DNA of 34,621 nucleotides from contig JADBKT010000016.1 of NCBI GenBank assembly GCA_014896255.1, forward strand, positions 1-34,621, given 5' to 3'. The position numbers and the translations under genes are program-made. This stretch comes from Hydrogenibacillus sp. Lineage in GTDB: Bacteria > Bacillota > Bacilli > Thermicanales > DSM-22653. Under the pieces are notes generated by a model. The model was given only the letters and a program-made list of their open reading frames with translations, had not been told where the DNA came from and ran no database searches. Positions within the stretch are counted from its first letter, which is position 1. Each line of letters begins with the position of its first letter. This document shows, piece after piece, positions 10,005-16,354 of the stretch.

Positions 10005-11071
10005 TCGCGGATCACCACCGCGCTGTCGGGCGGCCACGTCAGCCAGACGCTTCGCCCGAGGTTTCCGTCATGTCTGGCATGGTCCAGCGATTCCAAGGCG
10101 GTGAGGGTCAAAGAACTTCCCAGGGCGACGATGGTCTTCATCATCGACCCCGTGTAAATCCGTTCGACGACGCGTCCTTGGACATACGCCTGGTCGGACG
10201 GTTCATAAAGGATATGGATGCGCTCCGGCCGAAGTGCAAGCTGCACGCGCTCCCCGACGGCCAACGTCCCGTTCGGCACCGGAACGGTGAGGCCGTCGGC
10301 TTCTATCCAGCATCTGTTTTCCTCCGCGGCCGTGACCACGCCTTCGATCAAATTCGTTTCACCGATGAAGTCGGCGACAAATTTTGATCGGGGAAATTCG
10401 TAGATTTCGCTCGGCGTCCCGATCTGCTCGATCTTCCCCTCCTGCATCACCGCGATGCGGTCCGACATCGCAAGCGCTTCTTCTTGGTCATGGGTCACAT
10501 AGACGAACGTGATGCCCAGCCGCTGTTGCAGATGTTTGAGTTCGAGCTGCATTTTCTTTCTCAGTTTCAAATCAAGGGCCCCGAGCGGTTCGTCGAGCAG
10601 CAGTACCTTTGGGTTGTTGACGATGGCGCGGGCGATGGCCACCCGCTGTTTCTGGCCGCCGGACAGCTGATCGGGCTTGCGTTCGGCGAGGTGTTCCAAT
10701 TGGATGAGGCGCAAGGCCTCCATGACGCGCGTTCGGATTTCATTTTTAGGGACTTTTTTCATCCTGAGTCCGAAGGCCACATTGTCGAAAACGTTCATAT
10801 GGGGAAAGAGTGCATAGCTTTGAAAGACGGTATTCACATCGCGCAAGTAGGGCGGTTTGCTTGTCACATCTTCCCCGCCGAGTTCAATCGATCCCTCGCT
10901 CGGCTGCTCAAAACCCGCAATCAGGCGCAACGTCGTCGTCTTGCCGCAGCCGCTCGGTCCGAGCAAGGTCAAAAATTCTCCCCGTCGGACTTCCAGATCA
11001 ATGCCGCATACGGCATCGACGTCGCCGTACCGCTTGCTGACGCGAGAGAGCCGTACCATCACCTCGGACAA
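10001..11071 (-). CDS. potA: Polyamine ABC transporter ATP-binding protein (PotA-like)
   Basis: A 356-residue ABC ATPase. The Walker A is LGPSGCGKTTTLR, the Q-loop is VFQSYALFPHM, the signature is LSGGQKQRVAIARAI, the Walker B is VLLLDEPLGALD and the switch histidine is in VTHDQEEALAMSD. The C-terminal 100 or so residues form the TOBE regulatory domain (ALRPERIHI). Length and the segment GFEQPSEGSIELGGEDVTSKPPYLRDVNTVFQ are typical of PotA. The start appears to be TTG at 11071 with AGGGGGT about eight bases upstream; an ATG at 11078 is out of frame. It follows the saccharopine-dehydrogenase-like gene by 36 bases and overlaps potB by four. Confidence 0.94.
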   Translation of the reverse strand: MSEVMVRLSRVSKRYGDVDAVCGIDLEVRRGEFLTLLGPSGCGKTTTLRLIAGFEQPSEGSIELGGEDVTSKPPYLRDVNTVFQSYALFPHMNVFDNVAFGLRMKKVPKNEIRTRVMEALRLIQLEHLAERKPDQLSGGQKQRVAIARAIVNNPKVLLLDEPLGALDLKLRKKMQLELKHLQQRLGITFVYVTHDQEEALAMSDRIAVMQEGKIEQIGTPSEIYEFPRSKFVADFIGETNLIEGVVTAAEENRCWIEADGLTVPVPNGTLAVGERVQLALRPERIHILYEPSDQAYVQGRVVERIYTGSMMKTIVALGSSLTLTALESLDHARHDGNLGRSVWLTWPPDSAVVIRE

Positions 11072-11107
11072 ATACCATACCCCCTGTCGGCCGTATCCGG
11101 CGAAATT

Positions 11108-12358
11108 CTACAATGCCTCGGTCACCGTTTTTCTCATATACAGAGGCATTCCCCAGCGCGGCAATCGTTCGATCCACGGCTCGGGATCGAATTGTTCCGG
11201 TGAACAGACGCCGACGGCGCCCAACACGCCGCCGAGCATGAGTTCAACGGCGACCACCGCAGGGATCCCGGCCTGAAAGACGGTGACGTTGACGCCCATG
11301 TCCTTGCGGCTGTATTCGTGGGACTGGATCGTGTAGAGGAACATCTCTACCGGACGATCGCGTTCATCGATGCCTTTGACTTTTACGCCGACACAAGCCG
11401 TGCCTTCCATGCTGTCCGCCAACGACGCCGGCTTCGGCAGCAGGGAAGCGACGACTTTTCGCGGACTGACGGTGACGTCGCCCACCTGTACCGGATCTTC
11501 CCGATCCAAGCCGATCAGCTGCAGACTCTTTAAGATGTCGACATACTGTTGGCTGAGGGCATATTTGAATTCGCAATGATGGAGCCCCTTTTGGCCCAAA
11601 AATCGGGGAATGGTGTATACTTCCTCGTGGGCCACGCTGCGCACCGTAAGCGTCCCCACCGGAGAGGGGAAGTCAAACTGTTCGATGCCCGTCTCCAGCG
11701 GAATTCCGGTGATCCAGCGACCGCGGTCATAGATCAGGGGCGGCTGAAGATTTTCCTCAATGCTGACCTCCGGGGAAAAGGCGATGACAAAGGCCTGATT
11801 TTTGACGGTCGAATTGTCTCCGTCATACACCACGACCGACTCCATGCGCTTCAACTGATCATAAGCATAACGCGCGAGGACGTTTGTGACGCCGGGATCG
11901 CTGCCGATGCCCAGGATGGCCATCAAGCCCCTGGCGCGGAACGCTTCGTCGTATTCCAACTGATCCTGAATGGTGACGATGCCCGGCATATCCACCGGCC
12001 CGTCCGAAGCCATGTCGATGTAATGACAAGACGACTGAAGGCACGCTTCCATGACATGCAGATTGTTGCGCGGCAGCCCCGCGTGAACGACAATTCCGCA
12101 GTCTTTGAGCGCCGCCGTCAGCGCAGGGACATCGCCGGCATCCATCTGCACCGGCGAAAGCCGGGGATCCGACACATGGTCGGCCACCTCCCGGGCGCGA
12201 TCTTCATCAATGTCGGCGATCCAAATTTTCTCCACAGATTCCAAACGCAGCAATCCTTTGGTGACCACCTCGCCGACCCCTCCCGCGCCGAGCACCATGA
12301 TGCGGCGGAGCTTTTGTTGGACTTCGTCGTTCCAACGGAATGCCTGAGAGAGCGCCAT
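11108..12358 (-). CDS. Saccharopine dehydrogenase family protein, carboxynorspermidine- or lysine-6-dehydrogenase-like
   Basis: A 416-residue NAD(P)-dependent oxidoreductase. After a polar 18-residue extension the Rossmann motif VLGAGGVGEVVTKGLL appears, then HVMEACLQSSCHYIDMAS, LGIGSDPGVTNVLARYAYDQL and a C-terminal domain ending SPEQFDPEPWIERL. The DPGVTNV motif, the SHE residues late in the protein and the C-terminal pattern resemble carboxynorspermidine dehydrogenase. The overall fold also resembles bacterial lysine 6-dehydrogenase. Both act at a terminal or secondary amine of a diamine-like substrate. No carboxynorspermidine decarboxylase is present, so a biosynthetic role looks unlikely. 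Oxidation of a polyamine or diamine is my inference. The ATG at 12358 (GGAGG seven bases upstream) is preferred to an adjacent TTG. Confidence 0.82.
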   Translation of the reverse strand: MALSQAFRWNDEVQQKLRRIMVLGAGGVGEVVTKGLLRLESVEKIWIADIDEDRAREVADHVSDPRLSPVQMDAGDVPALTAALKDCGIVVHAGLPRNNLHVMEACLQSSCHYIDMASDGPVDMPGIVTIQDQLEYDEAFRARGLMAILGIGSDPGVTNVLARYAYDQLKRMESVVVYDGDNSTVKNQAFVIAFSPEVSIEENLQPPLIYDRGRWITGIPLETGIEQFDFPSPVGTLTVRSVAHEEVYTIPRFLGQKGLHHCEFKYALSQQYVDILKSLQLIGLDREDPVQVGDVTVSPRKVVASLLPKPASLADSMEGTACVGVKVKGIDERDRPVEMFLYTIQSHEYSRKDMGVNVTVFQAGIPAVVAVELMLGGVLGAVGVCSPEQFDPEPWIERLPRWGMPLYMRKTVTEAL

Positions 12359-12388
12359 CAAAATACCTCCATCGTTATCGGAAACTGT

Positions 12389-13894
12389 TTATGCCTGCGG
12401 TACGTCGCCGAATACGGCAAAATGCCACGGTTTGACGGCCTCGCCGCTTATGTCGGACATCACATGCTTCACGACGGTATAGTCGTCGAGAGCATACGTG
12501 GAAAGATCCTTCCCGAAGCCGCTCTGCTTGAACCCGCCGTGCGGCATCTCCGAAGCCAGAGGAAGATGCTCGTTGATCCACACGGTCCCAAAGCGGAGCG
12601 CTTTGGCAAAGCGCAATGCGCGCCGATGTTCGCGCGTCCAGACCGACGCGGCAAGCCCGTAGACGACGCCGTTCGCTCTTTGGAGCACTTCGTCCTCTTC
12701 ATCAAACGGCATGACGACGACGACCGGCCCGAAAATCTCGCGCTGACAGGCCTCTGAATCGTCGGTGAGATTCGTCAAAATGGTCGGCATCACGTATGAA
12801 CCGCGTGACAATGGACCCTCGGTCGGCCTTCGGCCGCCTAAGACGACCGTCGCGCCGGCTTTCCGGGCGCGTTCGATATAGCCCTCCACCCGCTCACGGT
12901 GCTGTTCGGAGACGACCGGCCCCATGTCCGTCGTCCACTCCGACGTCGGACCTACGCGCAATCGCTGCGTCGCTTCGACAAATTGCGCCAAAAACCGATC
13001 GAAAATGTTGCGCTGAATGTAAAAGCGCGTTGCAGCGGTGCAATCTTGTCCGGAGTTGGCAAAAGCACCGACCACCGCTCCTTGCACGGCCGCCTCCACA
13101 TCGGCGTCGTCAAAAACGATGAACGGCGCCTTACCGCCGAGTTCAAGATGAAGGCGTTTCAACGTTCCCGAGGCTGCCTGCATGATCTTCGCGCCTGTTG
13201 CTGTCGAACCGGTAAACGAAATCATGTCCACGTGCGGATGTTCCGTCAACCAAGCGCCGACGGTCGCTCCCTCCCCGGTGACGACGTTGACCACTCCGTC
13301 CGGCAATCCCGCCTCTTTCAGCAGCTCGGCGAACTTCAACGTCGTCAACGGCGTATTCGGCGCCGGCTTGATGACGACCGAGTTTCCCGCCGCGATGGCC
13401 GGGATCACCTTCCAGATGGCCATCATCAGCGGATAGTTCCATGGCGTGATTTGCGCAATCACACCGACCGGTTCGCGGCGGATCATCGACGTATAACCGG
13501 GTAAATATTCCGCCGCCGCCTTTCCTTCGATATTGCGGGCGAGACCGGCAAAAAAACGGATGTTGTCGATTCCGGTCGGCAGGTCGGAGTAGGTCGACAA
13601 TTTGATCGGCTTGCCCGACTGTTCGGTCTCCAATCGGGCGAAAGCTTCCGCTCGCGCTTCAAGAAGATCCGCCGCCTTCAGCAACACGCCGGCCCGTTCA
13701 CCCGGTGTCGCATTGGACCAGATCCCGCGTTCGAACGCCTCCCGAGCCGTCTCCACGGCGCGATGAACGTCATCTTGCGTCGCCTCCGCGACCCGCGCAA
13801 TCGTCTCCCCCGTCGCCGGATTGATGATTTCCCGCCTTCCGCCGTCTTTGGCATCGGTCCACGTACCGCCGATCCACAGGTGATACGTCTCCAT
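12389..13894 (-). CDS. patD: Gamma-aminobutyraldehyde dehydrogenase (PatD-like)
   Basis: A 501-residue aldehyde dehydrogenase. ALDH motifs include ITPWNYPLMMAIWKV, FTGSTATGAKIM, the glutamate in LELGGKAPFIVFDDAD and the catalytic cysteine in NSGQDCTAATR. Segments that recall E. coli PatD (YdcW) are GYTSMIRREPVGV, MPHGGFKQSGFGKDLS and YALDDYTVVKHVM. It should oxidise 4-aminobutanal, the product of PatA, to GABA using NAD. The ATG at 13894 has AAAGGAG eight bases upstream and is preferred over one 18 bases earlier. It is the first gene of the operon, with a leader of about 55 bases from the predicted sigma-54 start site. Betaine-aldehyde dehydrogenases are similar, so specificity rests partly on context. 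Confidence 0.92.
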   Translation of the reverse strand: METYHLWIGGTWTDAKDGGRREIINPATGETIARVAEATQDDVHRAVETAREAFERGIWSNATPGERAGVLLKAADLLEARAEAFARLETEQSGKPIKLSTYSDLPTGIDNIRFFAGLARNIEGKAAAEYLPGYTSMIRREPVGVIAQITPWNYPLMMAIWKVIPAIAAGNSVVIKPAPNTPLTTLKFAELLKEAGLPDGVVNVVTGEGATVGAWLTEHPHVDMISFTGSTATGAKIMQAASGTLKRLHLELGGKAPFIVFDDADVEAAVQGAVVGAFANSGQDCTAATRFYIQRNIFDRFLAQFVEATQRLRVGPTSEWTTDMGPVVSEQHRERVEGYIERARKAGATVVLGGRRPTEGPLSRGSYVMPTILTNLTDDSEACQREIFGPVVVVMPFDEEDEVLQRANGVVYGLAASVWTREHRRALRFAKALRFGTVWINEHLPLASEMPHGGFKQSGFGKDLSTYALDDYTVVKHVMSDISGEAVKPWHFAVFGDVPQA

Positions 13895-13959
13895 GGCTGA
13901 CGCTCCTTTCATCTTTCGAACAACGGAAGCTTTCGAGAGACCCTTCCGCTTTTGTGTTT

Positions 13960-13975
13960 AGCAAGTTTCGTGCCA
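13960..13975 (-). promoter_or_regulatory. Sigma-54 (-24/-12) promoter of the polyamine catabolic operon
   Basis: On the minus strand the sequence is TGGCACGAAACTTGCT, an exact match to the consensus TGGCAC-N5-TTGCW. The GG and GC doublets are correctly spaced. Transcription would begin near 13950, about 55 bases before the first gene's ATG at 13894. A sigma-54 activator gene lies immediately upstream and rpoN lies elsewhere in the window. Confidence 0.92.
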
Positions 13976-14026
13976 ATCGCTGTGGCGCTTCTGACAATAC
14001 GTCGACAATCATCAATGAAACCGCTG

Positions 14027-14037
14027 TCATTCAATGA
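14027..14037. promoter_or_regulatory. Palindromic box 1 upstream of the sigma-54 promoter
   Basis: TCATTCAATGA is a perfect 5+1+5 palindrome about 55-60 bases upstream of the -24 element. It is a candidate enhancer site for the neighbouring AAA+ activator. It differs in half-site from box 2, so it is weaker evidence. Confidence 0.45.
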
Positions 14038-14052
14038 TGCATAAGTCATTCA

Positions 14053-14066
14053 GGATTGAATCAATC
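14053..14066. promoter_or_regulatory. Palindromic box 2 (candidate activator-binding enhancer site)
   Basis: GATTGAATCAATC (14054-14066) is a perfect 6+1+6 palindrome about 110 bases upstream of the predicted start site, a normal enhancer distance. The 13 bases GGATTGAATCAAT (14053-14065) recur exactly at 16185-16197 upstream of the activator gene, which supports a shared binding protein. Confidence 0.6.
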
Positions 14067-14084
14067 ATCGTACCCAAGGGGGGA

Positions 14085-14117
14085 TTTAAAAAATAAAAAA
14101 AAGCGGAGAATTCCCCG
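14085..14117 (-). terminator. Rho-independent terminator after the sigma-54 activator gene
   Basis: On the minus strand, just past the activator's stop codon, CGGGG-AATT-CTCCG forms a short stem (five pairs, one of them G-U). It is followed by C and a T-rich tract TTTTTTTTATTTTTT. The stem is short but the T tract is long. It would separate the activator transcript from the sigma-54 promoter just downstream. Confidence 0.6.
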
Positions 14118-14129
14118 ACGAAATCTGCG

Positions 14130-16067
14130 TTAGATTTTATTGTTCTGCATTTTTTGTAATATCCGCTGATACTTTCGGCTGACCGATGGCTGGCTGATGC
14201 CCAAGGCTTTGGCCGCCATGGTGGTAGAACGGTAGCGTTGCATGGCCATTAAGATGAGCTGCTCCTCGACGTGTTCCAGCGCTTTTTTGAGCGGCATGAT
14301 CTCTTGCACGAACGGCGCATGCGACTTGAAAGACACTTGGCCGCTGAGCGCAGAGAGCACGTACGTCACGCGATATGGCTCGATCCACTCGTCATCGCGC
14401 TCGGCGGTGACGACGAGACGCTCGATTAGATTCTGCAGCTCTCGAGCATTGCCGGGCCAGTGATATGATTCTAAGATATGCATCGCCTCGGGCCCGATTT
14501 GAATATTCCTGCCATAGATTCGATTAAATTTTTGCATAAAATGCAGGGTTAACGGCATGATGTCTTCCGGTCTTTCGCGGAGCGGCGGAATCGCGATCGG
14601 CACGACGTTGATGCGGTAGTACAGATCTTCTCGGAACTTCTGTTCGCGCACCAGCGCGGGCAAGTCTTTATTGGTCGCGGTAATGATCTGGACGTCGATC
14701 GGAATGGGGCGCGTGCTGCCGACCGGCGTCACCTCGCGTTCTTGTAATACGCGGAGCAGCTTGGCCTGGAGCGAAAGCGGCAGCTCCGCAATCTCGTCCA
14801 AAAACAACACGCCGCCGTCCGCTTCCACGAAATACCCTTTTTTTCCCCGCGGATCGGCACCTGTAAACGCCCCGCGCTCGTAGCCGAAAAGCTCGCTTTC
14901 CAGCAGATGCTCGGGAATCGCTCCGCAGTTCACTTTAAGAAAAGGCCCCCCGGCGCGCGGCCCCGAACGATGGATCAATTTGGCCACGACTTCTTTTCCG
15001 ACACCGGACTCGCCGGTGATGAGAACGGTCGTCGGATAGCGGGCCACCTTTTCGATCAAACTCAAAACATCATACATCCGCGGGCTTTTAAAAACGAAGC
15101 CTTCCGTCGGCGCCATCCGCTGCTTCAAGGATTCGATTTCCCTTTGTTTTTTCCGAAGCTCCTTTTTCAAATCGACCGTCTCGGTGATGTCTCGAGAAGC
15201 GATGACGATGCGCTCCAGTTTTCCGCGCTCATCAAAAACCGGGGTTCCGACGGCCAGGACCTTTTTGCCCTGTCGCGTTTCCTGAATGACTGACACTTTG
15301 CGCTTCCGTTCAAGGACGAGGCGCGTCACGGACGGGCTGAAAACGCCCTGTTCTTCGAGCTCGACCAGGTTTTTCCCGATCAGCGACGGCAAATCCACGT
15401 GCCAAAAATCACGAATGATCGTCTGGCTGTGTCGAAGAAGCTCACCTTTGGCATTGACCACCAAGATCTCGTCATATATTGTCGACAAAATGGCGTTTAA
15501 ATCCTTGTTCAGTTCCTGGGCATGATCGAGCTCCTTGGCAATTTCCGCGACTTTGGGCAGATCCTGAACGATCAAAATGACCTCTTGAATCTCCCGATTT
15601 TCACGTTGCACGGGACAATAATCGACCAACACCCATCGCCCGTTGATTCGCTCGACTTGGTTCAGCATCATTTCCCCCGACAGGGCCTTTTCGATCCGCT
15701 CCGGATGAAAATAACGGGCAAGTGAATGCGCTTTCAAGTCTTGCGGGTCCAAATCGAGCATTTGCTGTGCAGAATCATTCATTTCTACCATGTCGCCCTG
15801 AGGACTGACGACGATAATGCCTCGCGGGATGGAAAGAAAAACGGCACGAAAAAAGTCGATCCATTCGTTCGCTTGTTTCAATAATCCGAGCAGCACATCT
15901 TCGCGTTTAAACGACTTCACGATCCCGTCATCCTTATCTTGAAAAACGATCGATTCCTCTCCGAGCAATCGGCAGAGTTCCGCCAACGATATGGATGCAC
16001 GGGCGCTTTGATGGTAGTTGGCCGGGTGTGGCGAGAGCAAGTCCATCAGCTCTCGTCGAACCTGCAT
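14130..16067 (-). CDS. Sigma-54-dependent transcriptional activator with two PAS domains
   Basis: A 645-residue enhancer-binding protein. Two PAS-like domains lie at roughly residues 70-170 (IPRGIIVVSPQGDMVEMN) and 190-300 (IYDEILVVNAKGELLRHS), then a coiled coil (KKELRKKQREIESLKQ). The AAA+ domain follows, with Walker A GESGVGKE, the sigma-54 contact loop ESELFGYERGAFTGA, Walker B GGVLFLDEI and the arginine-containing RFREDLYYRINV. The C-terminal helix-turn-helix is MAAKALGISQPSVSRKYQ. It has no receiver domain, so the PAS region probably senses a ligand, perhaps a polyamine or GABA (inference). A GTG at 16079 has its Shine-Dalgarno too close; GTG at 16070 and ATG at 16067 fit GGGAG better. 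It lies directly upstream of the operon it most likely controls. Confidence 0.93.
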   Translation of the reverse strand: MQVRRELMDLLSPHPANYHQSARASISLAELCRLLGEESIVFQDKDDGIVKSFKREDVLLGLLKQANEWIDFFRAVFLSIPRGIIVVSPQGDMVEMNDSAQQMLDLDPQDLKAHSLARYFHPERIEKALSGEMMLNQVERINGRWVLVDYCPVQRENREIQEVILIVQDLPKVAEIAKELDHAQELNKDLNAILSTIYDEILVVNAKGELLRHSQTIIRDFWHVDLPSLIGKNLVELEEQGVFSPSVTRLVLERKRKVSVIQETRQGKKVLAVGTPVFDERGKLERIVIASRDITETVDLKKELRKKQREIESLKQRMAPTEGFVFKSPRMYDVLSLIEKVARYPTTVLITGESGVGKEVVAKLIHRSGPRAGGPFLKVNCGAIPEHLLESELFGYERGAFTGADPRGKKGYFVEADGGVLFLDEIAELPLSLQAKLLRVLQEREVTPVGSTRPIPIDVQIITATNKDLPALVREQKFREDLYYRINVVPIAIPPLRERPEDIMPLTLHFMQKFNRIYGRNIQIGPEAMHILESYHWPGNARELQNLIERLVVTAERDDEWIEPYRVTYVLSALSGQVSFKSHAPFVQEIMPLKKALEHVEEQLILMAMQRYRSTTMAAKALGISQPSVSRKYQRILQKMQNNKI

Positions 16068-16096
16068 CACTTTGATCACTCCCGCTGTTTGGTCTT

Positions 16097-16123
16097 GAAT
16101 CTATTTTAAAAAACGATAGATTC
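16097..16123. promoter_or_regulatory. Inverted repeat overlapping the activator promoter (candidate operator)
   Basis: GAATCTAT (16097-16104) and ATAGATTC (16116-16123) are perfect 8-base arms around an 11-base spacer. They cover the -10 element and most of the spacer between -10 and -35. A protein bound here would block the promoter. The binder is unknown. Confidence 0.45.
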
Positions 16124-16132
16124 TATTGTCAA
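16103..16132 (-). promoter_or_regulatory. Sigma-A promoter of the sigma-54 activator gene
   Basis: On the minus strand, TTGACA (16127-16132), an 18-base spacer and TAAAAT (16103-16108). Transcription would start near 16096, about 30 bases before the chosen ATG. Confidence 0.7.
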
Positions 16133-16184
16133 GTGAAATAATTCTACCGGATTAATAGACGTTCCCCCGCTCACCGACATAGAC

Positions 16185-16197
16185 GGATTGAATCAAT
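16185..16197. promoter_or_regulatory. Second copy of the GGATTGAATCAAT box
   Basis: Exactly the same 13 bases as at 14053-14065, including the palindromic core ATTGAATCAAT. It lies about 53 bases upstream of the -35 element of the activator gene and about 90 bases before the plus-strand peptidase promoter. It could serve autoregulation or control of the divergent peptidase. Confidence 0.5.
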
Positions 16198-16283
16198 GTC
16201 CGCTGATAGAAGGCTCCGGCGTCCGTGACGCCTACAACATCGATCGTGACCGTGCACACACCGGGCGAGATTCGCCGAGCAAG

Positions 16284-16313
16284 TTGTGGCTTGGAATGAG
16301 GATTATGTAAAAT
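16284..16313 (+). promoter_or_regulatory. Candidate promoter of the S9 peptidase gene
   Basis: TTGTGG (16284-16289), an 18-base spacer and TAAAAT (16308-16313), about 40 bases before the ATG at 16355. The -35 is only a partial match. Confidence 0.4.
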
Positions 16314-16354
16314 GGGGAAGAACGGCCCATCCTTTGCGTGAAAGGAGCGCCTCG

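Noticed and set aside
16278-16293. Minus-strand CAAGCCACAACTTGCT, a possible second sigma-54 promoter upstream of the activator gene
   Set aside because: The -12 half (ACTTGCT) fits, but the -24 half lacks the required GG doublet, and a good sigma-A promoter lies closer to the gene.
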